Source: Perilla frutescens (taxonomy: Eukaryota; Streptophyta; Magnoliopsida; Lamiales; Lamiaceae). Taken from it: DNA of 64,000 bases. Made by a program: the position numbers and the translations under genes. The notes below the pieces were generated by a model that saw only the letters and a list, made by a program, of their open reading frames with translations, was not told the origin of the DNA and ran no database searches. Below, piece by piece: positions 13,401 through 26,385 of the stretch (positions are counted from its first letter, which is position 1; each line of letters starts with the position of its first letter). Location of the stretch: positions 49,708,183 to 49,772,182 of the forward strand of contig BRKX01000011.1 of the NCBI GenBank assembly GCA_026008535.1, given 5' to 3'.

Positions 13401-16400
13401 TTTCTTTTGTTCTGTTGAAATATTCTGAAAAGACATCGGGAGTATCTAATGAATCCATCCACTTCATTTCAGGATGAATCTGTTCTTATATGGTTCTCGG
13501 GTAAAGAGGAGAAACACCTTAAACTTAGTCATGTTTCCAGAATTATATCAGGGCAGCGGACTGTAAGTTTCCTATTGCACATCTCTCATTGTTATGCTGC
13601 CATGAGCTTTCCAAATTCTTGACTTGACAGCTTATGCCCAATAACTTTTTTAGTTTTACTTACAATTCACTTTAGGGTTGATCATGTGATTTAGTCCTGC
13701 TAGACTGGCATATCAGATAATGCATGAAGTCCAACCCAACCCCAGTTAACTCTACTCTGCTGTCCCTTAAGCTTTTAGAGTCAAACTAGAACTTGTAAGC
13801 TTTTGGGATTCTAGATCCTTTGTTTCCAAGTGAGATGGATGCAGCCAAGTCAGCATCTGTACATCCAAATGTTTTGTTCAATTTACCTACTATAGGTCAG
13901 CCCAAATAACCAGACACAGGTGGCTCCGGTGCTTTAATGACACGCCAATATTATTCTAGACAAATAATGGATCTTTAGGACTAGTTTTACTGCATTTTTA
14001 GAGGTGAAACCAACCCCCGTTAACTGTACTCTGCTGTCCGTTAACCTGTTAGAGTTAAACTAGAACTTGTAAGCTTTTACGATTCTAGATCCTTTGTTTC
14101 CAAGTGAGATGAATGCAGCCAAGTCAGCATCTATACCATGATTACCATCCAATTGTTTTGTTCAATTTACTTATTACATGTCAGCCCAAATAACCATACA
14201 CAGGTGGCACCAGTGCTTTGTGACACGCCAACATTATTCTACCCAAATTATAGATCTTCAGGACTGGTTTTACTGCATCTTTAGAGGTCAAAAAAATTCA
14301 GTCATATTGCCTACACGCCATCTCCAACAGTTGACTCTATTTTACAGCACCTCTATCTCTACTATACAACATGGTCTTCACTTCGTCTCCAACAGTTTAC
14401 TCTAAATTCTACTCTAAAAAGGAATATTCCATAATATTCCTTTTTATATATTTATTTTAATCAAGATTTTCCCAACAAAAATAACTTTTAAAATTTCTGA
14501 AACTAAATAATAATAAAACATGGAAACATTTCATAATAATATTGCAACGAACAAAATTACATACTAATATTGCAAAAAAAAAATAAAAATTACAAACTAT
14601 AATATTAGATAATATTATTGTGTTGCTTTATTTTTATTTTCAGTGTTGTATGATTAGTATTTTTTTGGTGTATTTTTCAATGCTTTATTTGTATTTTTAA
14701 TGCTTTGTATTTTCTTTCTTTTTATGTCTAGTAGTTTTATTATGTAATCTTATTAAATGCCATTTTATTTTGATGTCATTTTGTTTTGATATACAATTTT
14801 TTATGTCAATATTTTTAAGGAAGAAATAAATTAAAGTATAAGATTAATATATATATATATATTTGTATATATATAAATGTAAATCATATAAATTAACAAA
14901 AAAAAGAAAAAAACGTGAACATATAAATTAACAAAAAAAACAAACCAAAACAAAAATCAACCATCATATATCAATTTACAAAAAAAAAAAAAGGAACATA
15001 ACAGATTTAACATGTATTAAAAAAAAAAATGAAAATGCTGAACAGTAATACAGCCGTGTACGGTAGCTCTCTAAATATAGAGCCCAAAATATCTATCTCT
15101 ATTTTAGAGATCCATATAGAGACTCTCTTGGAGAAGGTTTTTTCAACTTTTTGCTCTAGAAATACAGGTCAGAGCACCTGTTGGGGTTGCTCAATTAATC
15201 AAACCTTTTAACCACCTTATGTTGAGTTCTACTTGGGGTTCCCTTATGAACTCATTTTTAGAGATTAACTGCAGTATTGAATCCCAAACTTAATGTTTGG
15301 AGATTTCAGCTATCTGAAAATTTGAGCTTTTTCTTTGGTTTGCTTAGAGTATGTATGCAAGGAAATTGGTGAGTCCTAATGTACATCTCTGGTTAAATAC
15401 TTAAATTGCCTTCTTATATTCTGAATATTTGTTTCGTGGTCCAGCCAATTTTTCAAAGGTACCCGCGACCTGAGAAAGAATACCAATCATTTTCTCTTAT
15501 ATACAATGACAGGTCACTTGATTTGGTAAGAGTATTTGTAATCCCCAAGTTCTCTGGAAAACAATTATTCTTTCTCGTACTGAACTATTATCATTTAATT
15601 CGCGGGACAATTGTTCTTTTCTTTTGTAGATATGTAAGGACAAGGAGGAAGCTGAAGTCTGGTTTAGTGGCCTTAAGGCATTGATTTCACGCGGTCACCA
15701 GCGAAAGTGGAGAACAGAATCAAGGAGTGATGGAATTTCTTCTGGAGCTACTAGTCCTAGAACATACACAAGAAGAAGTTCGCCGCTGCATTCCCCATTT
15801 GGAAGTGGCGATAGCTTGCAGAAGGTATAGTGCTCTAATTTTCAGCCACATGCATAGCCATACTTCTTCCTCTTTTCTGATATATGGGCAGTATTTCTGT
15901 ATGTGCTCTCTCTTCTCTCTTCTTTTTCTTTTAACCTTTTATTTAATTGAACTTTTGCAACTTGAAATCACTTTACCAGGATGGCAGCGATCAACTTCGT
16001 CTCCATAGCCCTTATGAGAGTCCTCCAAAAACTGGTCTGGATAAGGCATTTTCAGATGCCATATTGTATGCAGTGCCTCCAAAGGGTTTCTTCCCTTCAG
16101 ATTCTGCTAGTGGTTCTGTCCATTCTGTGTCTTCTGGAGGTTCTGATGGCATACATGGTCATATGAAGGGAATGGGGGTGGATGCCTTCAGAGTGAGCCT
16201 TTCTAGTGCTGTAAGTTCATCCAGTCAAGGTTCTGGTCATGATGATGGTGACGCCCTGGGCGATGTTTTTATTTGGGGAGAAGGCACGGGAGATGGTGTT
16301 ATTGGAGGTGGACTACACAGAGTTGGAAGCAGTCTTGGAGTGAAAATGGATGCATTATTGCCTAAAGCATTGGAATCTGCAGTTGTATTAGATGTTCAGA

Positions 16401-19400
16401 ACATAGCTTGTGGTGGACGACATTCTGCCATAGTGACCAAACAGGGAGAGATATTCTCGTGGGGTGAGGAGTTGGGAGGTAGGCTTGGTCATGGTGTGGA
16501 TGCTGATGTCTTGCATCCGAAACTTATTGACGCACTCAGCAATACAAATATTGAGCTTGTTGCATGTGGTGAATATCATTCTTGTGCTGTTACACTTTCT
16601 GGGGATTTGTACACTTGGGGTGATGGTCATTTTGGCCTTCTAGGGCATGGGAATGAAGTTAGTCATTGGGTGCCAAAAAGAGTAAACGGGCCACTGGAGG
16701 GAATACATGTTTCTTCAATCTCATGTGGGCCTTGGCATACAGCTGTTGTGACTTCTGCTGGGCAGTTGTTTACTTTTGGTGATGGAACTTTTGCGGTTCT
16801 CGGTCATGGAGATCGTGTGAGTGTTTCAAAGCCACGTGAAGTGGAATCTCTGAAAGGTCTACGCACTGTGCGAGCAGCATGTGGTGTTTGGCATACTGCT
16901 GCAGTTGTTGAAGTTATGGTTGGAAGCTCAAGTTCCAGTAACTGTTCTTCAGTCAAGCTTTTCACATGGGGAGACGGCGACAAAGGTCGACTTGGACATG
17001 GTGATAAGGAATCGAAACTTGTTCCTACCTGTGTTGCTGCTCTTGTGGAACCTAACTTTTGCCAGGTAGCTTGTGGGCACAGTCTGACGGTGGCTCTTAC
17101 AACCTCCGGACATGTATATGCCATGGGGAGTCCAGTTTATGGGCAGCTTGGAAACCCTCAAGCTGACGGGAAGCTCCCATGTCGTGTTGAGGGAAAACTC
17201 TTGAAGAGTTTTGTGGAGGAGATAGCTTGTGGTGCCTATCATGTGGCTGTGTTGACTTCAAGAACTGAAGTTTATACGTGGGGAAAGGGAGCAAATGGTA
17301 GGTTGGGTCATGGGGATACAGATGACAGAAATTATCCAACTTTGGTTGAAGCTCTGAAAGACAAGCAAGTAAAGAGTATTGCTTGTGGTACTAATTTCAC
17401 TGCAGCTATTTGCCTTCATAAGTGGGTCTCAGGGGTTGATCAGTCCATGTGTTCTGGATGCCGCCTGCCATTTAACTTCAAAAGGAAACGTCACAACTGT
17501 TACAACTGTGGCCTTGTTTTTTGTCATTCATGCAGCAGCAAGAAGTCACTTAGGGCTTCCATGGCTCCAAATCCCAATAAACCATACCGTGTTTGTGATA
17601 ATTGCTTCAATAAATTGAGAAAAGCTATTGAAACTGATACATCATCTCAGTCATCAATGACTAGAAGAGGAAGTATGAATCAAGGAGTAAATGACATTAA
17701 AGACAAAGATGAGAAATTGGATACAAGATCTCGTCCCAACCTAGCTAGGTTTTCTTCAATGGAATCCATGAAACAAGGGGAGAGCCTCTCATCTAAAAGA
17801 AACAAAAAACTGGAATTCAATAGTAGCCGTGTATCACCAATCCCGAATGGAAGCTCCCAATGGGGGGCTCTTAATATCTCAAAGTCTTTCAATCCTGTGT
17901 TCGGTTCATCTAAAAAGTTCTTCTCAGCGTCAGTTCCTGGATCGAGGATTGTTTCGCGAGCAACTTCACCAATATCACGACGGGCTAGTCCTCCTCGCTC
18001 TACTACACCAACCCCAACTTTGGGAGGACTTACATCACCTAAGATTGTTCTGGATGAGGCAAAGATGACTAATGATAACCTCAGCCAAGAAGTTATTAAA
18101 TTAAGAGCACAGGTAACTTGTTTGGAGTCGGATGCATATGCTGTCACTGATTTTTTTGAATATTATTTATTTATTTGTTTATGGTGCTTATCGCTTGCCA
18201 TATTTTTATCTCTTCTGTGGCTTAGGGAGTAATGCTAGGTTACAAAGTGGACTATTTTTTCATTCTCTCTGGTTATCTTAGGTAACTGACAGTGCTGAAA
18301 AGGAGACCTGCTACTTCACTGAGAATTACAATGCCCTTTACAGTTTTCTCTTGAGCTTTTACTGTTCATGTTGTCAAGTAATTGAATCATGGCCGAAAAC
18401 TTGTCTTCTACATTTTATGTCCACGGTGATTGATGGAGAAGGCATTGAACTCAAATTGAAGAGGGTACTGCACCCTGAAGACTGATGGATTTGCTTTAAT
18501 AGTTCATTTCTCTCTAACTTTTATGCTACAAGTATTATAACTGAAGTTGAGGTTTGAAATTCATTATTCTTAGATCTTACTACATCTTGTCTCAGATAGA
18601 TTTTTCCATTGTCTTTTTCCTTTAGTGGGATAGGGAAACCTCGTTTAAACAGTTTATGCTTTTGATTCTAGTTATTAAGGAAAGTGATTTCTTTTCTTTA
18701 GGTGGGACACCTCTAAGTTAAATGAATTGAGGTTCTGATTATATCTGCAGCTACCAGATATGAAAGCATTCCCTTCCAGTGGCTATGGCTGTCTCGGAAA
18801 GTATTGAAATTTATTTTGTGTGCAGGTGGAAAGTCTCACTCGCAAGGCTCAACTTCAAGAAGTCGAGCTAGAAAGAACAACTAAACAGCTGAAAGAGGCA
18901 ATAGCAATTGCAGGGGAAGAGACTGCGAAATGCAAAGCTGCAAAAGAAGTCATAAAATCACTTACTGCGCAAGTAAGTAAAATAATTCCGCACAATTATC
19001 TAAATGGCAGTTTAGATGTTTGCTTGCATGTGTTTTCTGTAACTAATTGCATCGAGTTCCTTTTTTGATAGCAACTTACATTTGTAGCAACATTCATTTA
19101 CATATTGCTAACAGGCACATTCTCACCTTGGATGTAGAGATTCCAGGTTTAAAGTTAATCATTGTTAAATATATCAATTTGTGAAGAATACAATGTCTTG
19201 TGTTACAGCTAACTAACGGCCTTTTCTTGTTCCTTCAATAGCCACAGAAATCAAGTTCCCATTCTTTCTTTAAGTTAAATTGTATAAACCTTCATTTGCT
19301 CTTTCTTCTGAAGCTGCAATAACCAAATTCGCTAATACTGTATTAATACGAATACTTTCAAAATATATTTTTGTTTGATTTGCAGTAGTCAGCAGTTTAG

Positions 19401-20740
19401 TTGATAGTCTGTGCATGTTGCTGGACTACGGGTGCTATTCTCTGGAATATGTGTAGGAAGATGAAAGTTATAAGCCATCAAAATATACAAGTCTTTGTTT
19501 AGCAACATGGAGTTAAAAGTTTGTTGGATTTTTTTCATTGAGATTTAGCAAAAGCAGTGTTAACTTGTTGGATATTTGTGCCATCAAGGTGATTAAAGGT
19601 TGTCTCTTAGATTGAATTTCTAATTTCCCTATATTACCCAATTTGTGGGCAATACATGTCAAAACCATATAAATTTTTTTTAGAGTTTAGTTTAATGCTT
19701 TAGTTGGGTACTGCGCCTCTTATACATCAGTGGTTTCTGATTCTTTTGTCATTTAGTGGGATTCGATCCTAGTATATCTGCTTTATTGTTCTCTTAAATT
19801 CTACTTCCCACAACTAAATCTACAAGCTTTATTGCTTTAAATTGACATGATTTTGAGGAAAAAGGGGGAAAGGGGAGGGAGTGAAGACTACAGGAAAATA
19901 ATACAAGAATTGTATATGCTGCTAAAATAACGTGTTTGTACTTATTTTGCTAGTTTCCTTAGCTGAGATGTATTTCATTGTGATTGTGCAGTTGAAGGAA
20001 ATGGCTGAAAGACTTCCAGTGGGTTCTGCCAGAAACACCAAATCTCCACCCTTCATTCCAGTTGTTCCCCCTTCAATACCGAATGATGTTTCAAATGCCT
20101 CTATTGATAGGGTGAATGGTCAAACAAATAGCCAGGATGTGGAATCAAATGATTCAAACAATCCATTGCTTTCTAATGGTTCTAGCACTGCAAGTAATCG
20201 CAGTTTGGGTCACAGCAGACCAGCACATACAGATGGAACGAGAAATGGTAATAGACCAAAAGAAAATGATACTCGTAGTGAGAGCGAGTGGGTTGAGCAG
20301 GATGAGGCTGGTGTTTATATAACTCTTACCTCCCTACCTGGTGGGCTCAAAGATCTGAAGCGGGTTCGTTTCAGGTATGTTGCATTAAGTTTTACCCTAG
20401 GTTTTCCCAATGTAACATCTTCCAATTTATTCTTTAATTTTCCTGACATGTTTGGTATAAAAAGTCAAGAGTTAAAAGTATTAAGGGTACCTAGCTTATA
20501 GTGAAAAGGGAAAACATGAATGTGAAGCTCGGGGAAAATCCTGACTTGGTCATAACCTAGCTTTATTCTGTATAAAAGTAAAGATGATTCAAAGTGTTTG
20601 AATGCAGCCGAAAGCGATTTAGTGAGAAGCAAGCAGAACAATGGTGGGCAGAGAACCGGGCAAGAGTATACGAACAATACAATGTGCGGATGGTTGACAA
20701 GTCGAGTGTTGGCGTAGCTAGTGAGGACTTTGGACATTAA
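10462..20740 (+). CDS. PRAF: PRAF-type PH-RCC1-FYVE-BRX protein
   Basis: Exons: 10462-10539, 12282-12368, 13473-13562, 15445-15525, 15630-15824, 15980-18112, 18826-18972, 19992-20374, 20608-20740. They join in frame to 1108 aa, the usual length for this plant-only family. A PH domain (about residues 18-125) is spread over exons 1-5. Seven-bladed RCC1 repeats (about 271-655) show the recurring ACG.WHTAA and WG.G..G.LGHG motifs. The FYVE zinc finger (659-724) carries RKRHNCYNCG and YRVCDNC. A coiled coil follows in exons 6-8, and a BRX domain (about 1035-1091) ends at residue 1108. Family members bind phosphoinositides through PH/FYVE, and the RCC1 part has been reported to act on Rab GTPases, so a role at the plasma membrane and endosomes is inferred. 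The start is supported by MSR..DRM...ERDIEQ, the family N-terminus. Introns 1 and 3 hold duplications and an inserted repeat. Confidence 0.95.
11003..11740. repeat. Tandem duplication inside PRAF intron 1
   Basis: Copy A (about 11003-11360) and copy B (about 11361-11740) both run from gtgttgacat through 'aactgaagttactttat.cagaaagg.cttcctttgctgctag' to 'ggctaaccttcataatt'. They differ by scattered substitutions and by an A-rich insertion with a short internal duplication in copy B. No splice site is affected. Confidence 0.85.
11813..11830 (+). repeat. Poly-C run in PRAF intron 1
   Basis: Eighteen consecutive C follow a C-rich stretch. The length could be a sequencing or assembly artefact. Confidence 0.7.
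13731..14289. repeat. Tandem duplication inside PRAF intron 3
   Basis: Copy A (about 13731-14007) and copy B (about 14008-14289) share long blocks such as ctagatcctttgtttccaag, gcagccaagtcagcatct and gtcagcccaaataacca. Both end in gcat(t/c)tttagaggt. They are clearly diverged, so the event is old. Confidence 0.85.
14305..15200. mobile_element. AT-rich insertion with inverted ends in PRAF intron 3
   Basis: The left side has catctccaacagttgactct and a second similar phrase, cgtctccaacagtttactct. The right side, read in reverse complement, has ccttctccaagagagtctct followed by 'gatctctaaaatagagata'. The interior is very AT-rich with A runs. This looks like a non-autonomous DNA transposon, but I cannot fix the ends or a target duplication, so the superfamily is open. 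Confidence 0.4.
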
Positions 20741-21770
20741 CAGCGCACGTATTGTATGTATATGAAATTTTTTTTGTTCTCGATTCTCAATTCCCGATTC
20801 TTCCCTCACGTCTCAGCATGCATAAAAGGATATGGTCTTTGAAGGTTGAAGGGCGAGTAGGGAGGAATTTCTAATCTTTGTGTTTGGTTTTTAACCTTGT
20901 AATATTGTTGTTGTTGATGACAGTGGTTTATCATATTATTTTTTTCTCCAGAGGAGCGTTGCGAGGGTGAGAAATGTAAATTCCTGATCCTGATAGGGCG
21001 GGTGGTGGCTCTAGTTCTGAGCAGCTTCCATGTAAATTCTATAACCAAATTCTAGTCTCTTTTTTTTTAAAAAATAAAAAAGAAAAAAACTTGCTTTCTT
21101 ACTCTTTCTTTAATCTTGATACTGCTGCTCTACCTCCCGAGTATTGCCAAACTCAAGCCTCACTTGTAAATCATCGAGTATTGCCAAACTCAAGCTTCAC
21201 TCGTAAATCATCCGAGTTCAAGCTTTATTTACCCAACACTTCAATCTTCCCGACCTGATATGCTCGTTACAAACTACAGATTCAACATACTTACTACTAA
21301 GTATAAAAATATAAGTTGGAAAGAAGAAATATTATTACTTTTTTTTATATGAAAAATTAATTCCGAATTCAATTTTGAACAAATTATAAAAATCCCACAG
21401 CCTTTTATGTTTTGAGGTTGGATCCGGATTTGTGAAATAATAATTCTAAGTATTAAAACTAATTCTTCCAATTTGCCTCAAATTTAATTTTTGAGTTGTT
21501 TACAAAAATGTTATAATTTTTTGTCTGTTTTCGGCTTGAATCCAGATATTGGTACCACACTCTGACGGGTCTTGGCACAAGGTTTGTGTTTTACCAGAAG
21601 TTATATGCTTATTTTCGCAGATAAGTGTTGGAAGCCTTTTTTTTTTTTGTTAATATATTATGTTAAAAAATTGTTGGGACTATAACGCATTTTATTATTA
21701 TATAAAATATATATGTTTATTTAATTAAATATGAGAGTTTCTAAAACGAAAATGTGTGGAAATTTAAAAC
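20741..21770. other. PRAF 3' region and spacer
   Basis: The first few hundred bases are probably PRAF 3' UTR. A 36-bp direct tandem repeat (cgagtattgccaaactcaag type) lies at about 21139-21211. The rest is AT-rich with no supported gene. Confidence 0.5.
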
Positions 21771-21773
21771 TTA

Positions 21774-21810
21774 AGCCCATTAGCCTAGACATTTATGGCT
21801 CAAGGCCCAT
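21774..21810 (+). promoter_or_regulatory. Two GCCCAT (site II-like) motifs before the PATRONUS-like gene
   Basis: AGCCCAT at 21774-21780 and GGCCCAT at 21804-21810 lie about 0.5 kb before the start codon, just ahead of a pyrimidine-rich stretch that looks like the 5' leader. Paired site II motifs are known from plant genes active in dividing cells. The regulatory role here is inferred. Confidence 0.4.
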
Positions 21811-22323
21811 AACATGAATCACCAATCATATCAAAATGGCATCTCCCTTCCCGCCCATGCCTCTCTCTCTCTCTCTCACGCACACACGGAGTCGGAGACA
21901 GAGTCGGAGACATCACCGACGATCTCTCATCTAATTAATCCCAACAACAGACGGTACAAATTTCTCACTTGTTGCCTTTTGATCTTCATTTCTCACTATG
22001 AATATTCAATTTTCCTCCTTTTTTTTTTTTTTGGTGGGATTTTCGACTTCAATTTCGGATAAGATGCCAATTAGTGGAACTAAAAAAATAAAATGGCTGT
22101 CTTTTAGCATTTTGTAAAAATGAATGGAGGATTGGGCACCCAGAAACCCCAAAACGTGTTGGGTATATCTTTTCTATTTTTTACTTTTCAGTTTTACATT
22201 TGTATAACTTTATACTTGATAAATTGATAGCTGATTTGTGTCTAACCTCATAATACTTGGTACGGTAGTATGGTTTTTCATTTAATTTGATTTATTGTGT
22301 TATTTGCAGTGTGCTAAAGAAAT

Positions 22324-23492
22324 ATGGAAAGACCCCTCACTCTAAATCCATTGAGCATTCAAGACGAAAATTCTGTCGTCCACCGTAAAAGTAACAACTC
22401 ATCTTCTCTGCTAATTTCCTGGTTTATGCATTCTTACTGCAAGATAAGATTTTGGCTTGGAAAAATGGCTAATTTTGTTTTACCTTAATATATATTTAAC
22501 CTGTTTAAGTTGTAGTCCCTGTGAATCGTGATGAATGACGCTTCATAAGTAAATTATAAGACTTCACTCTTCTTGATAACTACTACCAGTCTACCTCTAT
22601 CCTACAAAATAAAATTTGTTTTTATTTTGTAGAGGTGACTGTTGATGGTAAATCCAAGACCTCCAGACCATTAGCAAATAAGGGTGGAGTTGCACTTGAG
22701 AGTCGTAAAGCTCTGAATGACATTACTAATAAGCCGTCTAAAGCAAACTCACAGTGTAAGAAACAGTCCAATGTTGTTGAAAATGGATTCTTGCAGCAGC
22801 ATGTTTTTGAGTCCAAGAAAAAGGTATCACTGAACGAGAAACTTAACATTGTGGAAGAAGGTTTCTTGCATGACCACAGTAAGTGCATTGATGCACAAAA
22901 AGCAGCAACAGCATCATCAGAACTTAATTTCTGGGACACGGTTCTTCCCGGACATGGTAATCTATTCATATTCGTAATGCTTAGTTATGTGATGTAGTAA
23001 CTTTAACTTGTAGCTTGGTTAGAGATATACCACAGACATAATAGGGTTAAGAGTTGTTTCTGCTTTTGTTTGTTTCACTCTCTCCCTTAGAAATTTGCAT
23101 AAGGACCATCCTTTTGTTTCTGTCATTGAGATTTCTGAGCTCTTTTACTTGACTGCATAAGAGAGATTCTGAGCCTTTTGTTTCAGATTCAACAAACCTG
23201 ATAATGGAACGCGCAAAGGTATGAATCTTCGTGTGTGTGTTTTGATTGTATAGAAAGAGGAGAGGCAGATGTTGAGATCTGACATGCTGCTTGTATCTGG
23301 TTCTAGGGTGATGCTGCTGATAACTGCTGTCCGAAACTGGAAGAGTTACCAATGTCAGAGTTTTCTGAATGGTTCGAGTGTTGTGGGAAGTCTCCTCCTC
23401 CATCACCAGTACACGGGGATCATCCCCTGCCCTCTCCTTCTGCATGGGAGTTTGAATTAGGGCTCAAGGAAGACGACTATGGTGATGTCTAA
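22324..23492 (+). CDS. PANS1: PATRONUS-like plant securin
   Basis: Exons 22324-22390, 22633-22956, 23187-23218 and 23307-23492 join in frame to 202 aa, close to the roughly 190 aa of Arabidopsis PANS1. Family marks are a DEN box (residues about 14-16, in IQDENSVVHRK), the D-box RKALNDITNK, the conserved phrase GFLHDHSKCI, and a proline/serine tail with SPPPSPV and SPSAWEFE. PANS proteins act as securins: they restrain separase until the anaphase-promoting complex degrades them through the D- and DEN-boxes, which protects centromeric cohesion. The leader seems to contain an intron whose acceptor (ttatttgcag) ends about 12 nt before the ATG. The function is inherited from the family; the motifs are directly visible. 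Confidence 0.92.
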
Positions 23493-24096
23493 GGATCTTA
23501 TCAATGCAATTCGTGAACCATGTAGCTTCTGTTGAATACCTCCATATTGGTGGTTGTGTAGTTCTAGGTTTGGATTTATGAGATCCAACGCATGGGCATG
23601 ACTGCTGTTGATCTTCTTGTAGAGTTTGCTCATGTTGTCAATTATTATCTACTCAAAATAATTTTTATTTTACATGTTATCTTATATCACTTGTGATTAC
23701 TAGGAGTTCAGCCATTTCATATTATATATAGATTAAAAAAGCGTTATGAATGCACAAAGCCCACTAAATACTAACCAATTATGAAATGACAGTATCATTT
23801 GGACTATGAATAAATAGATATAATTGGCGGCCTCGTAACAACTCTTATGTCACAAAATGGATATTCATATGCATACTAAAAGAAAAGAAAAGAAAAGGAG
23901 GCATTGAGGAGCACGTTAGTTTGGAGAAAGCTCCATTTCCATAGTCGAGCAGCAGCAGTAATGATTTCATAAATGGAAAGGGCCAAAATCAAATAACATC
24001 GATAACAAAGTGATAAGATACGATGATCCAAGTTCCACAGATTTTCAAACCCACTGCAACTTTTACTTATTATGGAATTATTCCAAACCAAACAAC
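23493..24096. other. Tail-to-tail spacer between the PATRONUS-like and ROMO1-like genes
   Basis: It should hold both 3' UTRs. It is AT-rich, with an AAAAG-type run near 23880-23897. No other feature is supported. Confidence 0.5.
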
Positions 24097-25915
24097 CTAA
24101 TAAGATTTCCCACAGTGTATCAAGCTTCCAGCTCCCAGGAAAAGACCAAAAATAGCAGCACTACCCACCGTAGTCTGTCCGATGTACCGCACTTTTAGAA
24201 GGCCTGGAATCTGCATTTTTTCAGAACAAAATTTTCATAAGTAAAACATCTCTAAATTATGGCAGAAATTTTGAGAATTCTATTCACCAACTTCACTAGC
24301 ATTATGGTTTGTAATATCTTAAGGGCAATTGATGTGCTACATTTACAGAGGAATATTTGAAAGAGGATAATGGTGACAAATAAGGGGAACTGAGCATGGC
24401 CAAAACAACGATCCGGTGAAACAGAAAACAAGAAATAAATGAATAAAAAATTTACACGTAAATAATTAAAATAAGAACACTATTACATCATAAATGCAGG
24501 TTGGGATGGTGGGTCTATTTTTCCTGATTTTCTAAGCCCTAGTTTAAGGTGTATTAGTAGATCACATGAAGCATAGATTAGCATGCACAACAACATAATA
24601 AATCAACGACAACATTCCATCTCTAGAAATTCTGATCAGGTTTCAAATACCACTATCAAGAACAAACTATCATAAGATTCAGGTTTCAAAGAAGAAAACG
24701 TTCACAGAGACAAGGATGATCAACCAAGGTGGCTGAAATTGGAAATATGGAAATATTTTTGTTTCACATGTCATAACTCATAAGAGCCTGGGATATAGCC
24801 ACTACTATTCCTTGATTTATACATCTCATCTATGTGTAAATGTGTAATGTAATATGAGATTACATAATGGTCAACACTGACAAAATGAAGTCTGAAAAAT
24901 AATATGTGCACCCAATGTAAAAAGCCTAAACCCAGACCTGCTCTCCCCCCACCCCACCCTCCACCCCCCCCCCCCCCCCCCCCACAACCAAAAAAAGATC
25001 TCTTCTCTGCGGAGACAAGTTGAAACCCTCTTTTGCCCAAATTCAAAAAGCTAAGCATGTGAGGATTTTGGTTTTGGTGAGTAAAGCGGTGGAATTGCAC
25101 CAAAAATGCCACCAAGGCATTGACATCAGCTTATCTTAAAACCCCTTTCAACATGCAAACAACATCAAGATAAGCAATATGCTGAATGCAGATAAAATAT
25201 TAGAAGTTCAACTGTAAATATCATTTGCTCTTGGGAACCAAAAATCAGTAATAAAAATTGAAGCAACTAACATAGACTAGCATTCACAACAATTGCACAG
25301 GATAATTAGAAGGCATTAAAGAAAGCATGAGTTTATTCTTTGGGAAGGTAGAGGTTTTTTTAACTTCACCTTGCTTCTTATAGCGTCATAAGTTCCATAA
25401 ACAGCACCTGCAAATGACAGCTTATTGTTCAGTTGACGAATACTAACAATCACAAAATCACTCAAACAGACTCAAGGTAACTACGAAATTTCAACAAACA
25501 CTAAAGTACTTAATTTGGCACATCACGTGAGCAATCACTTCCTTCTGCATATTTACTCAAACAAAGCATAACACAAATAGTGCAAGATTCTAGACCCAGA
25601 AGCAGGAAATGAACGCATTTTGGCAGAATTCTCTCCATTAACGAGGCATTTGATAAACTATAACACAGATTCAATCTCAAGCAGGCTATGCGTGCGTTGT
25701 CAGTGTACCAGTTACATCTAAAAAATACAATAGACCAAAAAAATTAAGAGAGAAAAATAGAATACTCTTTCCGTAGGGATTTAATTGGGAAAGTGAGGGA
25801 GATAGATGCAGCTAGGGTTTAAGGAGAATTAGGAAACGTTACCCACAGCGCCGCCGACAGCTCCTCCGATGGCGCAGCCCGCCGTAATTCGTGCCAAACA
25901 GCTATCCCTAGCCAT
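24097..25915 (-). CDS. ROMO1: ROMO1/Mgr2-like mitochondrial inner membrane protein
   Basis: Minus-strand exons 25915-25843, 25407-25370 and 24210-24097 join to 74 aa. The protein starts MARDSCLARITAGC, has a glycine-rich first hydrophobic segment (about residues 12-30, GGAVGGAVGAVYG), the loop KIPGLLKVRYIGQTT, a second hydrophobic segment (about 50-68, AAIFGLFLGAGSLI) and ends HCGKSY. Size and hairpin layout match the ROMO1/Mgr2 family. The yeast member is a TIM23 translocase subunit that gates lateral release of preproteins, and the animal member is linked to ROS and cristae structure. Mitochondrial inner membrane location is inferred from the family. Intron 2 (24211-25369) contains a 20-nt C run. 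No ORF search would show this gene because its exons are short. Confidence 0.95.
24964..24983 (+). repeat. Poly-C run in ROMO1-like intron 2
   Basis: Twenty consecutive C in a C-rich stretch. The length is prone to sequencing error. Confidence 0.7.
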
Positions 25916-26385
25916 CTCTCTCTCTCTCTGGTTTATCGCAGATTAGAACGATATATCTTCAGTGTTTTTGCTCTTAAATAAAATTGCGCCTTCGCCCACA
26001 ACTCATAAGGTCGACTGATTAAATAGCTTCATTTTTTACTTTTTTCCCAAGAAATTGCTAAAAACACTCCCGAATTTTATTTATACTCATAATTTTATAT
26101 CTTTATCTGTATATAAAGTAAAATCCTATTAAAAATTAAAAGTATAAATTCCGACCCAAAAGTTCTATTTTTGGAAAACTATATTTTACTAACTGAAAAC
26201 TAAAAAACTATGTCTTAATATTATGTTATAACTACTAATTATCAATATAATACTATAGTACTCGACAAACAGTCAATACATTATCATATCACATCAATTA
26301 TTAGTGAGGAAAGATATTTCGTTGAATATACATTATGGTAAAACCTGATATAAATAAAAAAGATTTTGGTATCCTCTTGGTCTTG
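25916..26385. other. Upstream region of the ROMO1-like gene
   Basis: A CT run (about 25915-25930 on the plus strand, a GA run on the gene's strand) abuts the start codon and is probably in the leader. Beyond it the DNA is AT-rich with no supported feature. Confidence 0.45.

Noticed and set aside
17680..18147. 155-aa minus-strand ORF
   Set aside because: It is antisense to PRAF exon 6, which has a full set of recognised domains on the plus strand.
21814..22062. 82-aa ORF before the PATRONUS-like gene
   Set aside because: It is a pyrimidine-rich leader or intron region with no conserved protein.
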